From Ptiloglossa arizonensis (taxonomy: Eukaryota > Arthropoda > Insecta > Hymenoptera > Colletidae): a stretch of DNA of 64,000 nucleotides. Of the stretch, positions 47,226 through 58,787 are shown piece after piece. Position 1 is the stretch's first letter. Every line of letters starts with the position of its first letter. Under the pieces are notes generated by a model that saw only the letters and a program-made list of their open reading frames with translations, had not been told where the DNA came from and ran no database searches. Made by a program: the position numbers and the translations under genes. Location of the stretch: positions 6,576,001-6,640,000 of the forward strand of contig NC_135054.1 of the NCBI RefSeq assembly GCF_051014685.1, in the 5' to 3' direction.

Positions 47226-47943
47226 CAGTAGAGAAACGATCATTCGACTTAATTGGGAGACAAATTTATCTCGATAATCGATTTTTCGGATAATCGGTCT
47301 GAAAGAATCAAATTCTTAATTATGTCATAAATCGATTAGAAATTAAGCAATTTCTTTAGCCTGAACGATTTATACGTAAGCGAATACATACCTAATAATA
47401 AGGAAAATACAACATCAAAAATTAAACGTTCTTAGATACCCACCTAATTTTACATTCAATTCAAAAGCTTTTTCTTGAATCAATGGACCTGGTATTGGTA
47501 CTCCAATGCCTCGTTATTTGTTGTTTTTAAACTTTTATTATCCAATTTCTGTTGAAAGTTTAACGATTTTGTATCACTGCTATTAATGTTGCCAATCGTG
47601 AATCTCCCACCATATATATTCTTTTGCTAAATCAGAAGCTCTTTCACCTTATTTTTAAACGTTCAATAATGTCCAAATTATGTTCTAATTTCAACACCAA
47701 TAGTTTTCTCTCAACGCTTATCGTACGAGTAAAATCTATACGCACGAACGCATTAAATTCAGACAGGATACTAAACTCGAGCCTTTGAAGAAGCTAGAAT
47801 GCGTATTCCATAACATAGACATCGTTAAACGCGTAGCTGAAATATGTACATATATAAGTGACTCGTTGTGTATTCAGATAATTGGTCATTCGGATTATCG
47901 ATATTCAGGATAATCGACGTTTCGTATAATCGACGTTCTACTG
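47226..47943. mobile_element. Tigger/pogo-type deletion derivative, 718 bp
   Basis: The left end CAGTAGAGAAACGATC and the right end (read inward) CAGTAGAACGTCGATTATAC are typical pogo/Tigger termini. Both are followed by GATAATCG-rich subterminal sequence (CGATAATCGATTTTTCGGAT on the left). TA dinucleotides at 47224-47225 and 47944-47945 are the expected target duplication. Inside is a fragment of transposase on the minus strand (see next entry). The element lost its catalytic region and could only have been moved by a relative's enzyme. Confidence 0.85.
47430..47705 (-). pseudogene. pogo/Tigger transposase N-terminal DNA-binding relic
   Basis: Minus-strand blocks in order: KLEHNLDIIERLKIR, a frameshift, GERASDLAKEY with VGDSRLATL (a psq-type helix-turn-helix), then LNFQQKLDNKSLKTTNNEAL. 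Following a deletion and a shift comes VPIPGPLIQEKAFELNVKLG, the CENP-B-like second DNA-binding domain (family form 'PISGPLLxEKAxELNxKLG'). The DDE domain is absent. At least two frame changes separate the pieces, so it is dead. It sits inside the TIR-bounded 718-bp element, which confirms the family assignment independently. Confidence 0.82.
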
Positions 47944-47945
47944 TA

Positions 47946-48500
47946 TATTCCTTTAAGCGTTCATTGAAGTTTATTTCAATTTTTTGTCCTCGAACACGTG
48001 AGCGCGAGCGAAGACAAAATTCTCTTGAACGTCGCGGTATCAGGTGCATCGATTGCAGGTTAACGAACGTAACGAGGCGTGCGAACGTACACACGCTTCA
48101 CAATTAAGGGAAGCGTATCCACCGTGTCGGTATATACGAGGTACTTATGGATCGCGATTGCCTTGTGACCGATTATAAAAATATCTATCCATGCAATAAC
48201 GGTCTGGGTTAGGTTCGTATGCGTGCATGATGTCGGAGAGCGACAGTGATACGTCATTCGGTGCACGTTTACACGTGACGACGAAGCTGGCAGCAACGTA
48301 ATGGAGGTTGCAGTCAAGGCTGTAGAAAGGCGTTCCTTGTTGCATCTTGCGAGCCGTACTAACCGGTCGTCGACCTGCTGCGCTCACGATTCTTTGTGCA
48401 AGGTCATTTTACTTATTGTTAGATTCGTTTTACTGGGCGTATTATTCTTTCGACGTGTCGTTGCCTTTGTTTCGCGGTCATTCGCGTGACTGAGAGATAA
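47946..48500. promoter_or_regulatory. CpG-containing segment, candidate regulatory or exon region
   Basis: GC and CpG content rise between about 48000 and 48490, immediately beside the Tigger relic. A plus-strand frame at 48301-48489 starts in good context (GTAATGG) and reads MEVAVKAVERRSLLHLAS, becoming hydrophobic later. A possible donor (AAG|GTCATT) lies at 48400. I recognise no protein, so a regulatory segment or untranslated exon is as likely. Confidence 0.3.
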
Positions 48501-50699
48501 ATGTGTTCCAGTATCGGGAATTTTGCAATCGGGACTTAACGACCGAGGAACGGATATGGTTGTGTTTGGAAACCGTGCAATTTTATAGTGTGCTGATTCA
48601 ACACTGTCAATATATCAGCTTTATAGTTTTATCTGCCTTCGAAACAGTGTTTCTTTCATTCCTCTTGCAACTGCGTATCCGCTGAGCGTTAAAAAAATGT
48701 TATTGCAGTGATACGTTCTCATATTATAGATTATTACGAGTAATACTATGCAAGAAGTTTCGGGTATTGTTAGTAATATAATTGTAATTTTTTTAATACA
48801 TGTATAGGTGCGCACTGACGCGACGCTTATACTTTATTATACATTTGTTTTTCTCGTTCATATTGGATTCTGCTCGATCTCCGGTAAATACACCTTAGTG
48901 TTTACACGAGAAAATCGATAAAATTCCATGGAACTACAATAATGAGTAAATATGAAATTATAATAACGTACTAACCAATCCTGTTTGGTGTATATTTTCC
49001 TAGAATTTGAATTTTAATTAATCTTGAATACACAGGAAAGTATTGATAGATAAAATCGTAATATGATACGAATGGATAAATGTTTCTTACCAATTTTGAT
49101 ATTGGATTTGAAATAGATTTTTATAGCATATAACTTTAATTCACGCGTATTTTGCATACAATTGCAACACGTATTACTTTTCTGACTTTGTACACATTAT
49201 TCTATTTCGTTACGTTCTTAACTAAAATACATTTTGTTATTGTTAAATGTTCACGAATAAAAAGGATTCAAATAATTGTTAGATTTTACTTATTTTTAAT
49301 AACGTTCTTCTTTCAAATACAGAAACAAGTTTTCAACCCGAGTACTTTATTTTGTTTCAAAGAAACTTCCTCATTTTTCGATCAATATACAACTTTCTTC
49401 CAAGGGCATTCTTAACTACATATTTCCTTGGAACTGTTAACTTTTTCACTTTTTATGGTAAAGTTCGTCAACTTCCTCAGAGAAATTTTAATTATTATGT
49501 TTACTATGTCTTATACTATGTATACATAATTATGTTATTCTGTATGAATGAATAATATTGAGGTAATTATGAGAAAACAATGAGAAATTTCTATTTCTAT
49601 CGATGTTTCCATTAATAATGTGATATTCATTATTACTTGGAGACATTGCCATACGTTGTTTATATTTACGAGGCGGAATCGCAATTCTAATCACATTTCG
49701 ATTACTTAAAGTAACAGGAAACATTTTCGTAGACATAATCGTAAAGAATTTCTTTAATAAGGATATTTGTTAACTGTCCTTATTGTTAATAAGGACGTTG
49801 TTAACTCTTCCTTATTATGTAAACCGAGTTAACGAAATTTATGGAAATTTCACAAAAAAAATTTATAATTTCAATAGAATACTTGATGATATCTTTCCCC
49901 TATTATGGATGACTGCATTTTTACGCTCGAAAATTTGTCTTAAAGTTCCTGGCAAAAGTGTCAACTCTTCTTTGGTTGTTTTGAGTTATTCGAAATGTTT
50001 ACGAATACTGAAAAAATTTTTCTTTAAGTACTTACAAGGCCTCTGTGTTCCGCAATATTCAACGAATTTTCTTAGACAGCTACAGAATTACAAAGAAACA
50101 GCACTCAGGTTAATTAGTTTTTCGCTCTTTTGCGCAAGAAAGCATAATGGCACGGTTGTCACGCCGGGAATAACTCCATTTCGTGAAGCCATTAAAATCA
50201 TCTCCCCCTTATGGCACAATACACCAACCAGCGCCCATCGTTACAACTCCATCGTTAGATGTCACAAATGGACCGGTTGTTTGAGAAACGACGTAATTAA
50301 TTAATTCTACGTGTCGGAAGGTCTGAACAAATGATTCAGAATCCTTTCTGGGTAGAGAGTCTTAAAACTGTAGATTCATTCGTAGAAGTTCCTATATAGC
50401 CCCGTTAAAAAGGAACGGTAATATAAATTAAAAGATTTAAGCAGAAATTCATTTTTAATCTGTTTAGTAAATTACAATATTTCCTTTGCTAGAAAATACT
50501 ATTTGAAAATGTTCTTTCGTTCAGTATCTATACAGTGAAGAAGTAGTATTTCAAATATGCAATGATGCTGCATCGGAACTAGAAAAACAAACAAATATAT
50601 TATAATGGCTCGAAAAAGAAGATGTTACATATGTACTGAAAATAACAATAAATAGTAGATACGAAATCATATTTCAAACAATAAACAATAAACAATGTT

Positions 50700-50755
<56 letters not shown>

Positions 50756-52560
50756 CGTTGATTTTGTTTCGCTGAAAAACGAAATATTATGAATTTATTA
50801 TAAAAACTTTTAACTTTCCAAAGAGTAGTTGTCTCCATCATTTTAATATTTTTTATAGAGAAAATATATTTTTACAAATTACTTTGACCATATTAGCGCG
50901 ATATACGACCGCAAAGCATTAACAACTATTCAGCAGTACGTGTTAAAGTGGCATTATTAATAGACAGAGTAATTTCACAGGTATATGATTTATTTAAAAA
51001 TTATATAAAACTATGCTACATTTCGAAAATCCTGTTAATAATTACCCGTGACAAAAAATCTTTTTAAACATTCTATTACAAACATTTCTATTCTTTCGTT
51101 GGTTAAATAACTTTAATCTTAACGCGATTAACTTCAAAGAAAGAGATATATATTCTCATTGTCATTGCTTTAGAGATTGCTTTTTCTGAATAGAGAAAAT
51201 TACATTCTCTATAAATAGAAACAATGATTCATAGAAAATTGCCTAATGCATAGAACATTCCCTTTGAACTGAATAATAGTGTTTCTCGTAATATAGCTGA
51301 TTTCTTGATAGCACTGACGTGTATTTTATTCCACATTGCACCGAATGGGATTAAACGCTTTGTCTGTGAAAGAAAAAAAACGTTGGCGACAGTTTGAAAT
51401 CCAACATAAATCTATTTCTCGGTGCACGTTGATTTTTTTCCTTCTTTCACCGTTTATGGGAACAAGGAAAAGTTTTTCTATTTCAAAGAACAACCTTGCA
51501 TCGAAGTACGCGATACAATCGAAAAGATAATTCACCCGATTAATATTTCTTCCGGTTTTGCTTAAACTTCAACTTCAAACGTTTCCCTAATTATATGGTT
51601 TCAAAATTAAATACAGTGTGGTTCAGTATGTCCATTTAACATTCGAAGGGCGACTACACAAATGGTGGTTCTAGGTCCATTCGAACCCTAACGTAAACTC
51701 ACATAAGATTGTGTATAATTGATTATTTTTACAAAATATAATACGAATAATAATAAGAATAATGAATGAAAAAAATATGAAAATTTATGTATATATTATA
51801 TCAACGCAGGTCCACCTATTCTCACACACACAATCAATTCTAGTCCACTATTCGTTGCGGCAGTTACAGACACGTGGACTGTGTGATGAAAAAGGTAGCG
51901 AGATAGAGAGAGATAATGAGAAACACGCGATCGGTAGATCCCTATTGGCGTAGTTCTAACACATTACTATTATACATTAGTTATACATAATACAGGACAA
52001 CAATTTTTGCTGGTTTTTTACAATATGCTGGGAAAACATTGATTATACGATTACTAGTAGAAATTAAAAAAATTCTTTTTAGGAATAAAAATAATTGAAT
52101 AAAAATATAATATAGAAATAAATCAAAATAAATTTTCATTCATTTCAAAAGAAGACAACTGTCGCCACGATTTTTCAGGCACTTCCAGTAGTCTGATGAT
52201 AAAATGTTTCAGACAAAAATTAGTCAGTTTCTGGTCAGCTACAAATTTAGATAATTATAATAGCGTTCATGTGTTGATATATGGACAAAATGTATTCATT
52301 GCGTTCTTAAACAGATGTAAACTTTTTTTTAAGAAAAGACTGAATTTTTTGATTTTTATTGTTCTGCTCGCTCTATATTCCTTATATGCTGTAATAAGAA
52401 TGCCAAATTTTAATACCTTTGGAACATTGTTCTCTTACATAATGAATATTACATAATGTTATTTTTTATATTAAATAACTCTTATGAAATAAAACAGATG
52501 TTTTTCGACTCAATACGTCAATACATCACACATATATGTATATATATATATATTGAAGTA
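48501..52560. other. AT-rich noncoding stretch
   Basis: No recognised gene. It contains the TA microsatellite at 50702 and a 173-codon open frame at 49783-50304 that is long for this composition but matches nothing I know (see findings). Confidence 0.4.
50702..50751. repeat. (TA)n microsatellite, about 25 repeats
   Basis: An uninterrupted TA run of about 50 bases. It is likely polymorphic in length and prone to assembly error. Confidence 0.97.
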
Positions 52561-52755
52561 GGGACACAATTAAAATCTATTCCTACTACTATGGCAGAGA
52601 CTGTGGCTAAGGCTCAGAATGAGCAACTTGGGTGGGGATGCGCGGTCCGATCCCTCTTTTTCCCTGTGCCCGCGAGATTTCAAAACAGGGGTAAGGAATA
52701 CATCTTCATGGATAGCCCGTATATACTTAAAATTAAATGGAATTACAACAGAAAT
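52561..52755. other. GC-rich insert-like segment of unknown origin
   Basis: A sharply bounded GC-rich block (core GGGTGGGGATGCGCGGTCCG) in AT-rich DNA, next to a TA-rich tract. The plus frame reads MAETVAKAQNEQLGWGCAVR and stays open to 52758. It may be a SINE-like repeat or a captured exon; I could not identify it. Confidence 0.4.
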
Positions 52756-54369
52756 TAGTGATTCGTGATACGCAGGCACAATTTACAGTGTTTTTTCTTT
52801 TTTCCATTATATGTTTTAAAAAATTTGTTAATATCAGTGTGGCAGGTAGAAATATATTGGAAATACATGTGTAAACAAAAATCGGTTCTTTATACTATTA
52901 TTTCTACAATATAAAGGATTGCAATCAACGTAAAAAGAAGTGACTTTCCTTTTATTATATTTCAGATATTGAAAATTCCATTGTAGTGTGTTAAAAATGT
53001 GATGTACTTTTATTGCTTGTTACATGAGCAAGTATTATTGCAAACGGAATGAAACAAATTGATGATTATTTGTATTCTGAATGAAAATTTGCGGTGATCT
53101 AACTACGACCATATTATTAACGAGAATACATAAGGTCTTATGTGTCTCCATTAATCATACTTATTGTGTAATCCCATTAGGCGCAAGATCGCTTACATTA
53201 TTAGCAATGTAATTTGTAGGCGATTTATGCGCAATATTTGTTTTTTCTTTCGTTCAAAAGTCGACTGCATCGAATTGTGCACGTGTCAATATACATGCAT
53301 CAATGTAATTTAAAATTTGTGAAAGTTAAGAAATATTTTCGGCTGATCCGTGTGCAACGTTATTTCCTTTTTCCTTAATTGAGGAATTGATGGAAATTTT
53401 GAACTTAAAAGGCATCGAATATAAGTATTTTAAAAGGCAGTAAAATTATTTGGTAATAAAAAAAGTATTCATCAATTTTCAATTATTTTTTTGAATCGAA
53501 CTTTCGAATTTTTGTTTAATTAAATCAATTCTAGTAAAACCAGACTTTTCGTTTCGATTGGTATTACTAATAAAAATTCTAAACCTTCTCAGGAAATTTT
53601 ATTAAAATTTTTTTAACTGGTACGAATGATCAATTTTAGAAAATTATACTTCAATTTGTAAAGATGAGTGTAGGTAAAATCAATAAAGAGTAAATAAATT
53701 ACAAATAAAATGAATTGGGAAATTCTTCGTGCAAGGAATTTCTTTTGATGCTTTATGTTATTTATCATTGAATTAATTTTGTCTTTTTTTTTTTTTAATA
53801 TTAATTCAGCATGTTTGTGATTTCAAAGCGTGTACGCGTAATTAAAAACTAAATTGTGGCTTAATTAAATACAAATATATTGTATTTTCTAAATATTTTA
53901 ATACGCTTTTATAACACATTTCTTCCGTATAATTTTTATAAACTTTGTTCTAATTCTGTTGATAAGAGTTTGCACCCATAACGCACTATCTGTATTATCT
54001 ACATTAAGTAAATATTTTGAAATGTTACATAATGTTTATCATATTGAGACGATGCAAATAAAGAAAATATCGATATTGATTTCAATTTCCATATTTTTAC
54101 GGTTTTGTAGTTTTTGGAATCATAAACGCTTTCGGTATAATTTAAACGAAAAATGACTGATATCGAAGTAATTCTGATGTTAAATCCCTGCTTAAAATGT
54201 TTCGCTTGGCGAAACACAAATAAGAGTGAAACTTACAGTTGTTACGTAAATGGCATTCGTAACGATTTCAATCTGGTGCAGGAAACAATACAATATTCTC
54301 TTCGTGGTACATATAATTGTATCATTTCAGATATATGAATATCAGTTGCACGATTTCTAAAAAATTATT
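52756..54369. other. AT-rich noncoding stretch
   Basis: No recognised gene or repeat. Confidence 0.5.
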
Positions 54370-54969
54370 TTTCAACTGCTGCTGTTTAACTTGCTACTTG
54401 TCTTTTTCCATTTAGACCAAGAATTTTTGTTATTTTAGACTGTATCACAGTAAGTCCCGTCTCGTCAACATTATAAATTCGAACAGCAACATAATTATGT
54501 TTGTTGCACTCCTGATCAAGAAGATTGAAGGAAGCGTTGACATTTTCTTTTGTAAAGCCAAGAGTTCTAGCTATGGATGTATCTGTCGGTTTTCTTAATG
54601 AAATTTTGTCCACGTAACGTGACAGAGAATGACCAATCCAGCCTCTTCTACCACATTATAATATTATTGAAGGAATGCTGGATGTTATTCCTGGTAGTTA
54701 ATTGATAAGCCATTAGTTTGATATTATTCGAAGTAAGGCTAAAGAATTTAGATTTCATTTGTAAAACATAATCGTCCAATTGATATTCCAGTTCATCTCC
54801 AACAACGGTGTTTCGCCCTAATTCAGTATGAACTATGCTTTCAACTGTGTTTTCATCATCCACTTTTATGCACATTCTAGTCAAGAATTGATCGAGGAAC
54901 GTTATACTTTTTCGCTGCTTTCAAGTAACCAAGTTCTTTCAATTTAACAGCTTGAATAGCCTTAATCAT
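54370..54969 (-). pseudogene. pogo-type transposase relic (CENP-B/psq class)
   Basis: Minus strand, from ATG at 54969: MIKAIQAVKLKELGYLKAAK then KYNVPRSILD is a psq helix-turn-helix, ended by a stop at 54878. After a frame change follow VHTELGRNTVVGDELEYQLD and SKFFSLTSNNIKLMAYQL. Then, after loss of the usual 'AGKDWLxGF' link, come ISLRKPTDTSIARTLGFTKE and RIYNVDETGLTVIQSK, which carries the first catalytic Asp of the DDE domain. The rest of the catalytic domain is missing after GKRQVAS. This is a different lineage from the Tigger relic at 47.4 kb. Stops, shifts and truncation make it inactive. Confidence 0.88.
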
Positions 54970-56529
54970 ATCATCTCCTTATAATTTTTTGTTTACTTTT
55001 TATTCATTTTATTTAATTTTGTTCGTGGCATCTAAAAAAGTGATTAAAGAATTTATTGTATAGTTATAGCAACATTTTTTATAATGTGGTAGTACTATGA
55101 GACATTCTCATATTCCTAGCAATCAAATGTCTCGTATTAGTACCAGGTCAACATTTCACATTTTTGTGACCTCAAAGTTCTTTTAATATTCTTAAACTAC
55201 GATCGATACAGAGTAACTTATCTCCTTTTCTGCTTTAAAAAACACTGGATAAACAACAGAAAGTTGCACTGGAATGGACACGCACAAAATAACTGCGTCG
55301 CGTCAGAAATACGAAACGTTTGGTAAACAAATAAATGACGGCAAATGACGACAGTTTTTACTAAGTGTCGCAGAAATCGACTAAATAGTACTTCGTTCCA
55401 TTCGTTATTACATATTTTTATATTGTATATAATTCAACATTTTGACGTCCCCTATTTCTACCGTATCTCATAATCCTATCTTTTCCTCTATCATATAACA
55501 AGATTAGTAATTTAAATTTCTGCATTTTATGAAAAGCACACCTCGACGACCATCACTACTTTAGAATTCAAGATTCAATAGACCTTGACCTTACAAGATT
55601 ATTCTTAATCTATTTTAGCTCAGTAGTTACCTTATTTCTGCATAAGTATGAACTTGTATCTTTATTCATTGATCCCTGGCTAAATATACAGGGATGGACA
55701 AGAATATTCGTACAGCAAAAAAATTATAATCAAAGAATTTTCAATAGTTTTATTTTGTCGATATTATAATACGATTACATTCATACTCAATACAAATAGT
55801 TACATGAAAATAAAATTTAATTTTGTCATTCTACTAATTAATTTTAATTCTTTAGTGATTACACGTTTCATGGAGAATCCATTATGGTGAACAATTGTCA
55901 GTAATTTATGAGCCATTGAATGTAGATACCAATTCTTTTGTGAATTTAGACGGTAGAGAAAACTTACAATTTAAATAGGTTTACGATACTAAGCTTTTGC
56001 TTTTATTCTTAAACGATTGAAATAAATACGTACAGTTGAGCTTCCTTATACATAGTTAGTAAACCAAGACTTAGATTGTTGTAATTGCCTGTTCCGCTAG
56101 ATTTACTCAAATCAACTACATATTCATAGAGTGTATAATTTTGTGATAATACATAATAATGAAATTCCTAAGATGATATTATTCATTATACAAATACCAG
56201 TAAATAGCGCAATCTTAACGCAAAATTTTAAGTTAAATAAAGATATAAATCTTTTTAACTTAGTAATGTGAGCATTAAGTACATAGATCATCAATAGAAA
56301 AATTTAATATGTTGTTTATTCTAATAAACAATGCATCCTCTGCTAAATAGTCTAGGGGTAGAATATATTTTTCTAAAAATTGTTTACGTTGTGTATTAAA
56401 ATGTTACAAAGACTTAGAGGCATGTTTGACAGACTTGGAGTAATGTTTAACATCAGTGGCGGAAGATTTGGTTCAATGAACTTGATCATTAACAGTAGTA
56501 AACTGGCTCAATACATGGAGTGAAATACC
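54970..56529. other. AT-rich noncoding stretch
   Basis: The part near 55200-55400 may be the untranslated leader of the pogo relic. Near 55690 a GGATGGACAAGAATATTCGT motif resembles the ends of Tc1-type elements such as the one at 58.1 kb and could be a lone terminus. No gene recognised. Confidence 0.35.
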
Positions 56530-57445
56530 ATAGAGGATCTGTACGACAGTGATTAATTCCCAATCAAAATCATCTATGACGACTACATCGACCCCCTTCC
56601 AAATAAACCTACGCCGAAATAGGCTCTTAAAAGAATGGACTGATTCAAATACCCATTAATCGTCATCAATATGCTACAACAGAAAATAATTCATGAAATA
56701 GACCTAAATTATATTAACCAAGTTATAGAATCACTAGAACAAATCATTATTACAGCAGTATAAGAAGCCTTCGGACCAACAAAGACAAGATCCCTTAGAA
56801 AATAAAATACATCATGGTCGAATGACGAATGTTAAACTACTAGAAAGGAAAATCATCAGGCATTTAACGATACAAAAAGAACAGCCAACTATCAAGAACC
56901 TTATCGATTTCAAATACAACGAGCAAAATTTAGAAGAATAATCAAACAAACCAAAACAGAAAATCATGGCAAGTATACACATCTACTGTAACCGACCAAA
57001 TTTCCACAGAAAGGGTCTGGTAAAAGATGAAATGTCTTAACGGAAATTAAATTTCTAGAATCAGCCAAATAGCCAGTACAAAAGAAATAGTTACCAATAA
57101 TAGAAACATAGAGCACTACCCCATTCCACATAACTATGAAAAAATCACCCACACAGACCCTATAGTATGTAAAAAATAACTATAGAAGAACTCATCACCT
57201 GGACTGAATAACATACCAAACTTACTCTTTAAGAAACTACCAACAATCGCGATAGACTACTTCCTACCTATCTACAACTGCATACAGACTCAACACGTGT
57301 TTCCTGACAGATGGAAAGAAGCCACAGTAATCCTCATCCCCAAATCAAATAAGAGCAACACCAAGCCAGACAGCTACAGACCTATAACCCTAACAAACAA
57401 AAGATAAAATGGTTCCTAAAATCGAATAATATCTTGACAATCGAG
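56530..57445 (+). pseudogene. Non-LTR retrotransposon (Jockey/I-like) ORF2 relic
   Basis: The plus strand holds several frame-broken blocks: FPIKIIYDDYIDPLPNKP (end of the endonuclease part), YINQVIESLEQIIITAV with EAFGPTKTR, HQAFNDTKRTANYQEPYRFQ with AKFRRIIKQTKTENHGKYTH (the linker before the reverse transcriptase), and FPDRWKEATVILIPKSN then SYRPITLTN (57300-57400), which are reverse-transcriptase motifs 1-2. A small deletion leads to IKWFLKSNNILT, after which similarity ends. The catalytic YxDD region is missing, as is any poly(A) tail. In the intact family ORF2 encodes endonuclease plus reverse transcriptase for target-primed insertion. Numerous stops show it is old. Confidence 0.88.
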
Positions 57446-58111
57446 ACAAGTTATTTTGCAGTTTCGGTCACCGAGCGTACGTAATGCAAGACTGGTTCGT
57501 TGTTATTTTATCTCGCTTATTCGTAACTCGATCCCAGGCCAAGGTAAAAGTGATCAATTGCTCGAACAATAACTTCACCTTCCCCGGATAACTGAACCAC
57601 TGCGGATCGGAGGTTTTCCAGTTATTTAGAGAATAAGTTGTAATAATAACTTGTAATACTTTCCGTATATTAAGTGGAACACGCTCCATATTTATGTATA
57701 AATCTTGATCAACTGATAGCAACGTTCCGATTGAACATAGGAATGATTTTGATAAATTAAGTCACCGCCGTCGAAATTTATTTATAGCGACGGTCCGAGA
57801 ATAAGTGGTACTCGTTCTTGTTGCTTCAATTGTTATACCCGTTACCCCACTTCCTCCCCGGCGACCGACACATCCGGGTAAATGGGGCAAAGAGCGAGCC
57901 AAGAGTCGAGTATACATGGGTTATCTCGTCGAGATCTTTAGAATGAGGTCATGTCGATCGCAATTCATCTATCGAGCCGTTATATTTTTCATGTCGTCCC
58001 GTATGCACGACAGTTCAAATTGTGTTTACTTTTTTTTTCCCCTTTTCTTTCTCTTTACGAGGTTGGCTATACAAGTTTCTTCAGAACGGAAAACCTGTAT
58101 AGTTAAATACA
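57446..58111. other. Noncoding stretch with a CpG-containing patch
   Basis: 57770-58020 is GC-richer (CCCCGGCGACCGACACATCC) and may be regulatory. No credible gene. Confidence 0.4.
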
Positions 58112-58787
58112 CAGTGGATTAAAAAAGTATTCGTACACTATATTCTAAAGAAATTCCCTTAACCCTACGAGTCTGATTTTAATGAAAGTTTGTGTGCGTG
58201 TAAAGCACACTGGGCCGCAAATGATACAATTTTTTTTTTGTCGACAAAAAATGTTCTCAAGAGGATGAAATTAAAATTTGAAAATGCAACGTTTCTTCGT
58301 TTCTTTTAATAGAATTTGTCTGGGAGAAGTTTTTCACAGTTGAACGAGAGAGCACTAAAAGCTGAACAGATTTTTTCTAAGAAAATTTTTATCGTATTTC
58401 GCACGGTTACAAAGTTATAAAGAAAATGATAGTCTTTGCAAGCTCTTCGATCGTCTGAAATCGATTTCTCTTCGATTTTTCAAATACAATCTCGTAATAG
58501 TGCGAAATGGAAACTTTTCATATGAAAAATTTTCAACTCTTAGTATTTTGTCATTCTGTTGCATTAAAAAATTAAAAAAGAACATTAAAACTTTCGAGAC
58601 TTGCTTAAAGAAATTTCCCGTGGACAAGAAACATTTCTCTATACATTATTGTGCTCTACATGCACACGAACTTTCATTAGCATCAATATTACAGATGAAT
58701 GTAAGAAGAATTGCCTTATAATATAATGTACGAATCTAAAAAGAATTTCCTTATAGTATAGTGTACGAATATTTTTTGGAGCTACTG
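58112..58787. mobile_element. Tc1-like non-autonomous element, 676 bp
   Basis: The left end CAGTGGATTAAAAAAGTATT continues CGTACACTATATTCTAAAG. The right end, read inward, is CAGTAGCTCCAAAAAATATT followed by CGTACACTATACTATAAGG. About 45 bases match with few differences. TA follows the right end; the left flank has CA instead, so the duplication is decayed. The right terminus is partly duplicated: CTTATARTATARTGTACGAAT occurs at about 58714-58735 and again at 58750-58770 (R = A or G). No transposase motif is present, so it is a MITE or heavily deleted copy. Confidence 0.8.
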
